This document shows positions 1 to 6,336 of a DNA stretch of 9,054 bases, one piece after another; the stretch's first letter is position 1; the number at the start of each line of letters is the position of its first letter. Location of the stretch: assembly GCA_028868455.1 (NCBI GenBank), contig JAGWUK010000083.1, positions 1 to 9,054 on the forward strand. The letters run 5' to 3'. The notes below the pieces were generated by a model that was not told where the DNA came from, ran no database searches, and saw only the letters and a program-made list of their open reading frames with translations. This stretch comes from Burkholderiales bacterium (GTDB taxonomy: Bacteria > Pseudomonadota > Gammaproteobacteria > Burkholderiales > Burkholderiaceae_D). The translations under genes were made by a program, and so were the position numbers.

Positions 1-1412
1 CTGCTGATGTCCTGAATCGTGACCGCCAGACCGGTGCCGGAACGCGCCAGCCGGCGGCGTGCCCAGTGCATGTTGAGCGGACTTTTTTCGGGGATTTTAT
101 ATTCGTCTTCGTAGTAGCCGCTGGCCATTGCCTTGGAATAAATTTCCATCAGGATGTTGAAGTAATCCGTTTCTTGCAGCGTGGATAAGCGGGCGCCGAT
201 CAGTTCCTTGCGGTTCAATCCAAAGAAGCTGGCGCCGCGCGAATTGCAGTCGACATACTCAAAATCCACGATGTGCTGCGCGGTATCGTAGATGGCATTG
301 ACCATGTAAAAACCGTCTTCGGTCGCTTCGGTGGCGAGCCGATAGGTGTCGCGCACCATTTTCGCCTGTTGCTTGCGCCATGCCAGTCGTGCGGATAAAA
401 CTGCGGCGATCACGGCGAATCCTATGAGCAAATGGACGATGAGCCGCGTGTTGGCGGCATTCGCTTGCCAGACCTGTTGATGGCTGTCGCGCAGTTCTTG
501 CTCTGACAAACCAGTGATGGCGACGATGGGGTAGGCGGACAAGCTTTGCCAGCCGACAAAGCGCCCAAGGTGATCGGTGAAGTGTTCCTTGCCGCTGAAA
601 TAGCCAGTACCGGCGCTACCGCTGAGACTGAGTTGCTGAATCAGCGGCGCGCCGTCGGGTGTTGTGGCGTGCTCACCGATGCGTACGATGCCGATTTGCT
701 CATCGAAAGTCATGGTGGCCAATAAGCCCATTTTGTTGAGCATTTGTTCATCGTAAAAATCGGAAAAATACGAGGCATCAACCAGAATCACAACGATGCC
801 GCCGAAGCTGTCGTCGGCGCTATCGAGCCTGCGCGTGAACAGGATTTTTTGATGCATGTCTGTGCTGCCTGCGGCGGGCAGACTGATGCGCAAGGCGCTG
901 GAATTATTGTTCTGATGAAAATGAAAAGCATCGTTCAGCAATTGGTGCGCATGCTTGTTCCAGCTTTTGTCGGACGTGATGCTGCTGGCGGCTTCACCGT
1001 CGGCGCGCAGGATGCTGACCGTGTCGAAAAATCGCGCCGTGAACAGGCCGCTGCGGCGCAAGTCTTCTAGCTGCAAATGGCCGTCGGTTTTTTCCCAGTC
1101 GTATTTGACGTGCATGCTGACCTGATCGATTTGCTCAATCGCACGCGTCAGGTACTGAGCATACGCACGCGACAGGCTGGCGACGTCTTTGTAGGCGTTT
1201 TCTCGCAGTTGTTTTTGGTCTTCGGCAACGCGGGCATCGCTCATGCGTAAAAGGACGAAGATCAGCAGGGCACAAATGGCCGGCCAGAACAAAATCAGTC
1301 CTATGCTGCCTTTGAGGTCAGCAAAATTTCTGATCCATCCTTGCAAGCGGCTGAGGAGCGTCGGTGGCGTCACGATGTAGAAAATGGATGAGACAGCGTC
1401 TGGGTGCCGCAT
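1..1412 (-). CDS. Membrane sensor protein with periplasmic domain and PAS domain (C-terminus outside window)
   Basis: The frame is open from an ATG at 1412 to the window edge, giving 470 residues with no stop. Residues about 35-56 (GSIGLILFWPAICALLIFVL region) form a first membrane segment. Residues about 57-320 form a periplasmic region with the look of a double-Cache sensor, including the stretch FGGIVVILVDASYFSDFY. Residues about 323-345 form a second membrane segment. Residues about 355-470 are a PAS domain (RLATEATEDGFYMVN at the start, FFGLNRKELIGARLS in the middle, AVTIQDIS at the PAC end). An in-frame TAG lies two codons before the ATG, so no earlier start is possible; the ribosome binding site is weak. 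The fold and topology are read from the sequence. By family habit the missing C-terminus would be GGDEF, GGDEF-EAL or a histidine kinase; which one cannot be told here. It is separated from the kyn operon by 401 bp and is probably transcribed on its own. Confidence 0.85.
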   Translation of the reverse strand, partial: MRHPDAVSSIFYIVTPPTLLSRLQGWIRNFADLKGSIGLILFWPAICALLIFVLLRMSDARVAEDQKQLRENAYKDVASLSRAYAQYLTRAIEQIDQVSMHVKYDWEKTDGHLQLEDLRRSGLFTARFFDTVSILRADGEAASSITSDKSWNKHAHQLLNDAFHFHQNNNSSALRISLPAAGSTDMHQKILFTRRLDSADDSFGGIVVILVDASYFSDFYDEQMLNKMGLLATMTFDEQIGIVRIGEHATTPDGAPLIQQLSLSGSAGTGYFSGKEHFTDHLGRFVGWQSLSAYPIVAITGLSEQELRDSHQQVWQANAANTRLIVHLLIGFAVIAAVLSARLAWRKQQAKMVRDTYRLATEATEDGFYMVNAIYDTAQHIVDFEYVDCNSRGASFFGLNRKELIGARLSTLQETDYFNILMEIYSKAMASGYYEDEYKIPEKSPLNMHWARRRLARSGTGLAVTIQDIS

Positions 1413-1485
1413 AGGCTAGCACATTCCAGGCAAATCGTTACGTCATGTTGCTTTGCAACCAGAATACCGGCGGTGAGGTGGCGGG

Positions 1486-1629
1486 ATGGCGTCTGAATCG
1501 CGGCCGCAGCGGCTGAAGCTGGCGGCGGTATGTCATGATGTCGCAGTGCCGCATGCGTTGGCAGATTACAAAGCAGCCTGGCACAATGCTGCCATTTTGA
1601 TGGATATGAATATACTCCCCTATTTTTAG
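1486..1629 (+). CDS. Possible small ORF of 47 residues, unrecognised
   Basis: An ATG at 1486 is preceded by GAGGT with 6 bases between, which is a good ribosome binding site. The reading runs 47 codons to a TAG at 1627-1629. The product begins MASESRPQRLKLAAVCHDV and ends with MDMNILPYF. I recognise no family, signal peptide or membrane segment. Its 3' end overlaps the first of the two G/C-tract motifs, which argues somewhat against it being a conserved gene. It could be a chance ORF in GC-rich DNA, so I give it low weight. Confidence 0.2.
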   Translation: MASESRPQRLKLAAVCHDVAVPHALADYKAAWHNAAILMDMNILPYF

Positions 1630-1695
1630 AATAAAAATCCCTTGTTACGCTGGTTTTTATTGTGATGCTGAAAAATACTGAGAGGGGGTATATTT
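1609..1695. promoter_or_regulatory. Pair of inverted G/C-tract motifs resembling CsoR/FrmR/RcnR operators
   Basis: AATATACTCCCCT (1609-1621) and AGGGGGTATATT (1683-1694) are inverted copies matching 12 of 13 positions with one gap. Read more widely, the second reads ATACTGAGAGGGGGTAT from 1675, a G tract flanked by inverted ATAC/GTAT. Operators of the CsoR/RcnR/FrmR family are known for a G or C tract flanked by AT-rich inverted halves. Between the motifs an AT-rich imperfect stem pairs AATAAAAATCC (1630-1640) with GGTTTTTATT (1652-1661). No CsoR-family gene is in the window, so the assignment rests only on motif shape. Confidence 0.3.
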
Positions 1696-1766
1696 AAACT
1701 CATAACCAGAGCGGTCATGCGTTGATGTTCAAATGCTTGCGGCCGAATGAATGGCGAATGCCGCTG

Positions 1767-1798
1767 GCAGTCGTGCGCCTGTGTGAGCGCCCGACTGC
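1767..1798 (-). terminator. Hairpin downstream of kynA, possible end of kyn operon
   Basis: Arms 1767-1778 and 1787-1798 pair over 12 positions with one mismatch (GCAGTCG and GCGC blocks) around an 8-base loop, starting 15 bases past the kynA stop. Neither strand carries a T run after the stem, so this is not a typical intrinsic terminator. It may be a weak terminator or an mRNA 3'-end stabiliser. Confidence 0.4.
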
Positions 1799-1813
1799 GC
1801 TTGCCTCGCGTGC

Positions 1814-2665
1814 TTACAGATCAGTTCTTACGGCGAACAGTTCCGGAAACAACACCACGTCCAGCATTTTGCGTAAATAGCTGACGCCTGCCGTGCCGCC
1901 AGTACCAGTCTTGAAACCGATGATGCGCTCGACCGTGGTGACATGGCGGAAGCGCCAGATGCGGAACGCGGTTTCCATATCGACCAGTTTTTCAGCCAGT
2001 TCATACAAAGCCCAATGCTGTTCCGGTGCCTGATACACCTGTAACCAGGCGGCTTTGACAGAGGCATTGGTTTGCACAGGTTGTGTCCAGTCCTGCTCGA
2101 GTCGCGCAGCGTCTATCGTCAATCCCTGACGTGCCATCAGCATGATGGATTCGTCATAAATCGACGGTGTGCGCAGCGCGGAATCGAGCGTGGCATGCAC
2201 TTCCGGCACGCTTTCGTGGACGCTCATCAGTGCGGCGTTTTTATTGCCCAGCAAAAATTCCAGTTCGCGATACTGATGCGACTGAAATCCCGACGATGCA
2301 CCCAGGTAAGGACGAATCGCTGTGTATTCGCTCGGCGTCATGGTCGCCAGCACATCCCAGGCGTGCACCAGTTGATCCATGATACGAGCCACGCGCGACA
2401 GCATCTTGAACGCTGGCGGCAGGTCGCCAAGGCGTAATTGCTGACGCACAGCGTGCAACTCGTGCAGCATCAGCTTGATCCATAACTCGCTGGTCTGATG
2501 CTGGATAATGAACAGCATTTCATTGTGATTGGGCGAACGCGGATGCTGCGCCGATAAAATCTGATCCAGACCCAGATAGTCGCCATAGCTCATTGCTTCA
2601 CTGAAGTCCATTTGTGCGCCATGCCAGGACATCGGGCATTTGCCGCTAGATTCTTGATTGCTCAT
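1814..2665 (-). CDS. kynA: Tryptophan 2,3-dioxygenase
   Basis: This haem enzyme opens the indole ring of L-tryptophan with O2 to give N-formyl-L-kynurenine, the first step of the kynurenine pathway; it acts in the cytoplasm. The 283-residue product is of normal length for the bacterial family. It shows the family block [15 protein letters not shown] (51-65), with F52 and H56 matching substrate-pocket residues F51 and H55 of the Xanthomonas enzyme. SEYTAIRP supplies Y114 and R118 (Y113 and R117 there), [15 protein letters not shown] supplies the proximal haem ligand H241, and KTGTGG supplies the active-site threonine. The start at 2665 is preceded by GAAGAGA at good spacing. It is the last gene of the kynB-kynU-kynA run, 30 bases after kynU, with a run of eight U in the mRNA just ahead of its ribosome binding site. 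All key residues are present. Confidence 0.97.
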   Translation of the reverse strand: MSNQESSGKCPMSWHGAQMDFSEAMSYGDYLGLDQILSAQHPRSPNHNEMLFIIQHQTSELWIKLMLHELHAVRQQLRLGDLPPAFKMLSRVARIMDQLVHAWDVLATMTPSEYTAIRPYLGASSGFQSHQYRELEFLLGNKNAALMSVHESVPEVHATLDSALRTPSIYDESIMLMARQGLTIDAARLEQDWTQPVQTNASVKAAWLQVYQAPEQHWALYELAEKLVDMETAFRIWRFRHVTTVERIIGFKTGTGGTAGVSYLRKMLDVVLFPELFAVRTDL

Positions 2666-2695
2666 CGTATTCTCTTCAAAAAAAACAGGGGAATT

Positions 2696-3955
2696 TCAGG
2701 TGACTGCGTGACGTTCAGCGTGTTTGTCGTAGCGCTCGTTGTCGAGAATATCGCGCAGGCCTTCGACGGCGTCCCAGACATCGACGAAGCGTGTGTACAG
2801 AGGCGTGAAACCAAAACGCATGATGGCCGGTTCGCGATAATCGCCAATGATGCCGCGTGCTATCAGTGCCTGCATCACAGCGTAGCCATACGGATGCGTA
2901 AAGCTGGCCTGGCTGCCGCGTTGCGCATGGGCGCGCGGCGTCACCAAGCCAAGCGGATGCGAAGCGCAGCGGTTTTCAACGAGTTGAATAAACAGGTCGG
3001 TCAACGCCAGCGATTTTTTGCGTATTGCCTGCATATCGGTCTTGCCGAAAATATCCAGACCGCAGGCGACCAGCGCCAGCGACGTAATTGGCTGTGTGCC
3101 GCACAGGGCTCGGCGGATGCCAGGCGTTGGCGCAAAACTGGCTTGCATCGCAAACGGATTGGCATGTCCCCACCAGCCGGACAAGGGATGATTGAACGCC
3201 GCCTGATGATGTTGCGGTACCCAGATGAATGCCGGCGAACCAGGACCACCATTCAGGTATTTATAAGTACATCCGACCGCGAAGTCGGCCTTGGCCGCGT
3301 TCAGTTGCACTGGCACGGCACCGGCTGAATGCGCGAGATCCCATAACATCAGCGCGCCGTGCTGATGCGCCAGCGCAGTGATGGCGCTCATCTCATGCAG
3401 ATAGCCAGTGCGGTAATTGACATGCGTCAGCATCAGCAAGGCGGTTTCGTCATTGACGACGTGCGGCAATTCTTCAGGCGAGTCGATTAGTACAATCCGG
3501 TAGCCGCGATCGACCCAGCGCGTCAGGCCTTCGGCCATGTAAATATCGGTCGGGAAATTGCTGCGTTCGGTAATGATGGTTTTACGCTTGCTGTCGCCCG
3601 ACTGCATGTGCAACGCGGCTGCCAGTGCTTTGAACAGATTGATCGACGTTGAATCGGTGACGACGACTTCACCGGCTTCGGCGCCGATCAGCGGTGCCAG
3701 CTGGTCGCCGAGTGAAGAAGGCAGGGCAAACCAGCCAGCCGTGTTCCAGCTTTTGATCAGATCGGTGCCCCATTCCTGCGTCACCACTTGCTGTGCGCGT
3801 TGTAACGCGGCCTTCGGGCGTGCGCCGAGAGAATTGCCATCGAGATAAATGACATCGTGTGGCAAATCAAATTCGTCGCGCAATGTGGCCAGTGCATCGT
3901 GCTGATCGAGTTGTTCGCAATAATGGCGGTCGATGACCGTGTTTTCGGTGGACAT
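2696..3955 (-). CDS. kynU: Kynureninase
   Basis: This PLP enzyme hydrolyses L-kynurenine to anthranilate and L-alanine. The 419-residue product matches the usual bacterial length. Visible landmarks are [11 protein letters not shown] (37-47), the PLP-contact region [10 protein letters not shown] (101-110), RSNFPTD (131-137, F134 stacking on the PLP ring), [10 protein letters not shown] with D206 and H209, [11 protein letters not shown] with the Schiff-base lysine K232 preceded by Y231, GWWGH (260-264), and [10 protein letters not shown], whose R380 is the expected substrate-carboxylate arginine. Residue roles are transferred from the known family. The ATG at 3955 comes only 3 bases after the kynB stop, and its AGGAG lies inside the 3' end of kynB, so translation is probably coupled. 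No defect is seen. Confidence 0.97.
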   Translation of the reverse strand: MSTENTVIDRHYCEQLDQHDALATLRDEFDLPHDVIYLDGNSLGARPKAALQRAQQVVTQEWGTDLIKSWNTAGWFALPSSLGDQLAPLIGAEAGEVVVTDSTSINLFKALAAALHMQSGDSKRKTIITERSNFPTDIYMAEGLTRWVDRGYRIVLIDSPEELPHVVNDETALLMLTHVNYRTGYLHEMSAITALAHQHGALMLWDLAHSAGAVPVQLNAAKADFAVGCTYKYLNGGPGSPAFIWVPQHHQAAFNHPLSGWWGHANPFAMQASFAPTPGIRRALCGTQPITSLALVACGLDIFGKTDMQAIRKKSLALTDLFIQLVENRCASHPLGLVTPRAHAQRGSQASFTHPYGYAVMQALIARGIIGDYREPAIMRFGFTPLYTRFVDVWDAVEGLRDILDNERYDKHAERHAVT

Positions 3956-3958
3956 GAT

Positions 3959-4588
3959 TTACAGACTCCTGAGAATAGCGCGTACCGGGCTGGCATCCAG
4001 TCCGGCGAGTTTAAGTGGCAGACAAATCAATTCGTAATCGCCGGCGGCGACTTCATCCAGCACGATGCCTTCCAGGATCGCCATCTGCTGCGCTTTAACA
4101 TGCAAATGCGCATCCAGCGTTTTGGAGTCCTGCGGATCGAGTGAAGGGCTATCAATGCCGATCAGACGCACGCCATGTTGCGCCAGCAGATCGATGGTTG
4201 CCGGTGCAATGCTGGGAAAGTCGCTGTCCCACCGCATGTGCGGCGCTTGCCGGTAGGTGCGCAACAAGACACGCGCTGGCACATCAGCCATGTGAGCGGC
4301 AATGTGCTCAGGCTGCACCTGCGCGACACCGATGCAGTCGATCACGCGGCAGGCCCCGAGATAAGTGTCAATGGCGACCTCATCAATCGATTTTCCTTGC
4401 GGGTCATAATGCGAGGGTGCGTCGCAATGCGCACCAGTATGCGTGGACATCGTGATCTTGCTGACCTTGACCGGACAGCCGTCGGCAATCTGCCACGTGG
4501 TTTCAGCGCTGTATTCGCTGTCGCCTGGCCAGACCGGCATGCCGGTCTGAATGGCGGGGGTAATGTCCCAAAGGGTACGTTGTGGCAT
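3959..4588 (-). CDS. kynB: Kynurenine formamidase (arylformamidase, cyclase family)
   Basis: This metal-dependent amidase hydrolyses N-formylkynurenine to kynurenine and formate. The 209-residue protein has the KynB length and opening ([18 protein letters not shown]). It carries the cyclase-family metal motif [15 protein letters not shown], with H50, H54, D56 and H60, followed by the C-terminal pair H161 and E173, which match active-site residues known from Burkholderia-type KynB. The start at 4588 is set by AAGGAG five bases upstream. It is the first gene of the kynB-kynU-kynA unit, so its promoter controls the whole pathway. The start is unusually close (18 bases) to a 113-bp inverted-repeat element, which either carries the promoter or is transcribed as leader. 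The neighbouring kynU and kynA make the kynurenine role secure against other cyclase-family hydrolases. Confidence 0.96.
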   Translation of the reverse strand: MPQRTLWDITPAIQTGMPVWPGDSEYSAETTWQIADGCPVKVSKITMSTHTGAHCDAPSHYDPQGKSIDEVAIDTYLGACRVIDCIGVAQVQPEHIAAHMADVPARVLLRTYRQAPHMRWDSDFPSIAPATIDLLAQHGVRLIGIDSPSLDPQDSKTLDAHLHVKAQQMAILEGIVLDEVAAGDYELICLPLKLAGLDASPVRAILRSL

Positions 4589-4606
4589 AGAAACTCCTTG
4601 TTCAAT

Positions 4607-4719
4607 TAGGATTGACGCAAAATCGCCCCAGCGGCGTTATTGCTCCACGTTGTACGATGGGTACGATGTGTACTGCCTTCGTCGCTATGCCTTGCTGGAA
4701 CAATTTTGCGTAACTCCTA
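4607..4719. repeat. MITE-like inverted-repeat element, copy A
   Basis: The ends are inverted repeats: TAGGATTGACGCAAAATCG at 4607-4625, and the reverse complement of 4701-4719, which reads TAGGAGTTACGCAAAATTG. They match at 16 of 19 positions and both begin with TA. The 113-bp body is about 80% identical to copy B at 6130-6232. The main difference is a 10-bp gap, near which copy A carries GTACGATG twice (4652-4659, 4661-4668). It contains no ORF of note. It lies between the upstream kyn control sequence and kynB. The internal sequence resembles the Neisseria Correia repeat as I remember it; that likeness is not checked. Confidence 0.8.
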
Positions 4720-4732
4720 TCAATGTGCAGAG

Positions 4733-4761
4733 ATTGTAGGACGAATAGCCTGAATTGTTCT
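4733..4761 (-). promoter_or_regulatory. Possible kynB promoter
   Basis: On the minus strand TACAAT (4738-4733) matches five of six -10 positions. Seventeen bases upstream is AGAACA, a poor -35 (three of six), as expected of an activator-dependent promoter. Transcription would begin near 4726, just before repeat copy A, so the whole element would form a leader of about 138 bases before kynB. This is inference; a start inside the element is also possible. Confidence 0.25.
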
Positions 4762-4767
4762 TGCAAT

Positions 4768-4797
4768 TTGCAGCGTGAAAAACAGCATTTTTAAAAT
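4768..4797 (+). promoter_or_regulatory. Possible kynR promoter
   Basis: TAAAAT at 4792-4797 matches five of six -10 positions. TTGCAG at 4768-4773 is a weak -35 with an 18-base spacer. Transcription would start near 4804, inside the dyad at 4798-4840, which would suit autoregulation by KynR. Confidence 0.3.
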
Positions 4798-4840
4798 ATA
4801 CTGCGAAGAAATAATTATTTTTTGAAATATTTCTCAGTAT
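4798..4840. promoter_or_regulatory. AT-rich dyad, candidate KynR operator
   Basis: ATACTG...AGAAATA (4798-4803 and 4807-4813) is mirrored by TATTTCTCAGTAT (4828-4840): thirteen matched positions per arm, with a 3-base insertion (CGA) in the left arm. The AT-rich 14-base spacer plus arms hold two further perfect 10-bp palindromes, AATAATTATT (4810-4819) and GAAATATTTC (4824-4833). Lrp/AsnC-type regulators bind such AT-rich imperfect dyads. Its place between kynB and kynR makes KynR the natural candidate, but binding is inferred. Confidence 0.4.
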
Positions 4841-4881
4841 TCTCTTTGTGCAACGCGCAAAAGCGCCAACGGAGCCATGCT

Positions 4882-5358
4882 ATGCAACTCGACGCCACCG
4901 ATTTAAAAATTCTTCAGCAACTGCAGACGGACGGGCGCATCAGCAATCAGGAGCTGGCGGATAAGGTGTTTTTATCGCCGTCGTCTTGTCTGCGCCGGGT
5001 ACGTATGCTGGAGGAAGAGGGCATCATTCATCACTATTGTGCAGTATTGGACGCTGCCGCTGTCGGGCTGGAGGTCGATGCTTTTGTCCAGGTGACCATG
5101 CGGCGCGATGTCGAACAATGGCACGAAAATTTTTCGCAAGCGCTGCAAAGCTGGCCGGAAGTCGTCGGCTCATACATCATTACCGGTGACGCCAATTATT
5201 TACTGCGTGTCCGTGCGCGTAATCTCAAACACTATTCCAGCTTCGTGCTGGAGCGTCTGTACAAAACGACAGGTGTACTGGATATCCGTTCAAACATCGT
5301 TTTGCAAACACTGAAAGACACGCAGCAAATTGCGACCGAACTGATACAGGCGCCATAA
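4882..5358 (+). CDS. kynR: Lrp/AsnC-family transcriptional regulator of the kyn operon
   Basis: The product is 158 residues, the usual Lrp/AsnC size. Residues 1-61 are the winged HTH (LDATDLKILQQLQTDGRISNQ at the start, recognition helix around SPSSCLRRVRMLEEEGII). Residues about 65-145 are the RAM ligand-binding domain, with VVGSYIITGDANYLLRV (94-110) holding the conserved glycine-aspartate. The ATG at 4882 is chosen because GGAG stands 7 bases before it and the protein then opens as the family does. A TTG at 4822 would add 20 residues but falls in the AT-rich control region. It is divergent from kynB, the known arrangement for KynR, which in Pseudomonas and Burkholderia relatives activates kyn genes in response to L-kynurenine. 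The regulator class is certain from sequence; the ligand is inferred from context. Confidence 0.9.
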   Translation: MQLDATDLKILQQLQTDGRISNQELADKVFLSPSSCLRRVRMLEEEGIIHHYCAVLDAAAVGLEVDAFVQVTMRRDVEQWHENFSQALQSWPEVVGSYIITGDANYLLRVRARNLKHYSSFVLERLYKTTGVLDIRSNIVLQTLKDTQQIATELIQAP

Positions 5359-5389
5359 CAGGCCTTATGAAAAACTGCCCGGCAACCCC

Positions 5390-5409
5390 ATCGCACCACG
5401 TCGTGCGAT
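5390..5409 (+). terminator. Hairpin after kynR, weak terminator candidate
   Basis: ATCGCAC (5390-5396) and GTGCGAT (5403-5409) form a perfect 7-bp stem with a 6-base loop, 31 bases past the kynR stop. No T run follows, so termination is uncertain; it could equally be an operator dyad. Confidence 0.3.
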
Positions 5410-5461
5410 ATGTCCGCTGCATGTAACCTTCGTCGCGCCGCTGTCATCGGGAGGGATAAAA

Positions 5462-5515
5462 ATGGAGCAGCATTCTTCAGAAAATGGAATAGCCAGACAG
5501 AAGCGTAGTAATTAA
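5462..5515 (+). CDS. Possible 17-residue mini-ORF with strong ribosome binding site
   Basis: GGAGG at 5450-5454 lies 7 bases before an ATG at 5462. The frame encodes MEQHSSENGIARQKRSN and stops at TAA 5513-5515. The ribosome binding site is one of the best in the window, yet the peptide is tiny, hydrophilic and unrecognised. It may be a leader peptide, the broken 5' end of a lost gene, or chance. The stop overlaps the candidate promoter of the next gene. Confidence 0.25.
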   Translation: MEQHSSENGIARQKRSN

Positions 5516-5537
5516 AATAATTTACAAATTGTAAATT
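5490..5537 (+). promoter_or_regulatory. Candidate promoter with 19-bp palindromic operator
   Basis: TAGCCA (5490-5495, four of six) and TAAAAT (5513-5518, five of six) are 17 bases apart and would start transcription near 5525. Covering that point is a perfect palindrome at 5519-5537, AATTTACAA-A-TTGTAAATT, a nine-base arm on each side of a central A. A palindrome across the start site is the classic position for a repressor. The regulator is not identifiable from the window. Confidence 0.4.
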
Positions 5538-5549
5538 TCATTTACCTGC

Positions 5550-5564
5550 TGCACCTCCGGTGCA
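5550..5564 (+). promoter_or_regulatory. Hairpin directly against the start codon of the 187-residue ORF
   Basis: TGCACC (5550-5555) and GGTGCA (5559-5564) form a perfect 6-bp stem around TCC, ending one base before the ATG at 5565. There is no ribosome binding site in front of this ATG. The structure could limit initiation there, or could mean that the real start is downstream at 5601 or 5604. Confidence 0.35.
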
Positions 5565-6128
5565 ATGATCGGCAGTTTCAATCCTCCTCTCCCAACGATC
5601 ATGATGCCGACTGCACTGAAAGAATTCGTACAACTGTTGAGTTGCAATGCTTTGGATGAATCGGAACAAGACGATATCGTCCGGCAAATCGTCAATGCGC
5701 CTGACGATCCTGAATTTGAATGGGCAGATAGTCCGGAGCAGGCACGCTTGTTTGCACTTACTTTTGCGCTTGGCGAGTACATGGCGACAGGAGATAAACT
5801 GGACGAATTGCATGAGCAAGTCCAGAGATTGTTTGACGATGACTTTCCAGAAATTCCCGCTCCGACGCTGGACGACATGGAAAATGGAGGCGGCGCCATC
5901 GCTTATTTCGAATGGCTTGAAACAGAATTCTGTCAGTACTCTGCTGAAGAGGGCGGTTACGATCTGGTCGAGCTGGATATGATGGGTAGCGATATGAATG
6001 CCATCGTCGTGTATCGCAAAGATACGCCGCGTGTACTAGAACTGGCAAAACAACTTGATTTTAAAATGCAGCGCCCTCTTGACTATTTTAGAGATCTTTT
6101 GCAACCACATCGTCATCAACACGCTTGA
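5565..6128 (+). CDS. Acidic hypothetical protein
   Basis: The frame encodes up to 187 residues, rich in Asp and Glu, with no signal peptide or membrane segment, so probably cytoplasmic. Residues 15-90 look helical (ALKEFVQLLSCNALDESEQ, then RLFALTFALGEYMATGD). The C-terminal part has a beta-like stretch YDLVELDMMGSDMNAIVVYRK (132-152) followed by a helix LELAKQLDFKM. This pattern vaguely recalls DUF6630 proteins, a comparison from memory that I do not rely on. The start is uncertain: ATG 5565 has a hairpin but no ribosome binding site, and ATG 5601 or 5604 (175 or 174 residues) has none either. It sits behind a palindromic control site and ends one base before repeat copy B. Codon use is that of a real gene, and the antisense frames are shadows. 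Confidence 0.75.
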   Translation: MIGSFNPPLPTIMMPTALKEFVQLLSCNALDESEQDDIVRQIVNAPDDPEFEWADSPEQARLFALTFALGEYMATGDKLDELHEQVQRLFDDDFPEIPAPTLDDMENGGGAIAYFEWLETEFCQYSAEEGGYDLVELDMMGSDMNAIVVYRKDTPRVLELAKQLDFKMQRPLDYFRDLLQPHRHQHA

Positions 6129-6129
6129 G

Positions 6130-6232
6130 TACGACTTACGCAAAACCGCCGCAGCGGCGTTATAGCACCTAGTCATGCGATGTGTACTGTCTCCTCGCTT
6201 TGCCTTGCCGGAACGATTTTGCGTAAGTTCTA
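6130..6232. repeat. MITE-like inverted-repeat element, copy B
   Basis: The ends are TACGACTTACGCAAAACCG (6130-6148) and the reverse complement of 6214-6232, TAGAACTTACGCAAAATCG: 16 of 19 positions match, with an inner block of 14 of 15. Both ends begin with TA. Inside the left end is a near-palindrome CGCCGC-A-GCGGCG (6147-6159). The body is 103 bp and about 80% identical to copy A at 4607-4719, in the same orientation. It has no coding content and starts one base after the stop of the preceding gene, where its hairpin-forming ends could act on the mRNA 3' end. Confidence 0.8.
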
Positions 6233-6336
6233 TTGAGAAAATGAATTGGCAAAATGTAATGAACGTTTTGCTCATTCCCGTGTCTGAAACAGTCTGATCG
6301 CAAGACCACAGGTCTGCGAATGAATATTCACCTTCT

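Larger units (their letters stand above)
1413..1813. other. Intergenic region between kynA and the sensor gene
   Basis: This 401-bp stretch has no convincing gene. It holds a GC-rich hairpin just after kynA (1767-1798), two G/C-tract motifs in inverted orientation (1609-1629 and 1675-1695), an AT-rich imperfect hairpin between them (1630-1661), a small GTTGC/GCAAC inverted repeat at 1447-1459 near the sensor gene, and a weak 47-codon plus-strand ORF (1486-1629). The sensor promoter must lie here, but I see no clear -35/-10 pair. Confidence 0.6.

Noticed and set aside
744..1070. 108-codon plus-strand open frame
   Set aside because: It is antisense to the sensor gene, which has a clear two-TM, PAS architecture on the minus strand.
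1413..1546. 32-codon minus-strand frame ahead of the sensor gene
   Set aside because: It is arginine- and proline-rich, has no ribosome binding site and resembles no protein family.
2678..2685. Run of eight A (U in kyn mRNA) between kynU and kynA as a terminator
   Set aside because: No GC-rich stem precedes it on the transcribed strand, and kynA follows with its own binding site, so it is more likely plain leader sequence.
2612..3328. 238-codon plus-strand open frame
   Set aside because: It lies antisense to kynU and the kynA start, has no recognisable domain, and its composition is that of a shadow frame of a GC-rich gene.
4175..4609. 144-codon plus-strand open frame
   Set aside because: It is antisense to kynB, whose metal motif and ribosome binding site are clear.
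4822..4881. Longer kynR starting at TTG 4822
   Set aside because: The extra 20 residues are encoded by AT-rich control sequence and the dyad; ATG 4882 has a proper ribosome binding site and the family-typical N-terminus.
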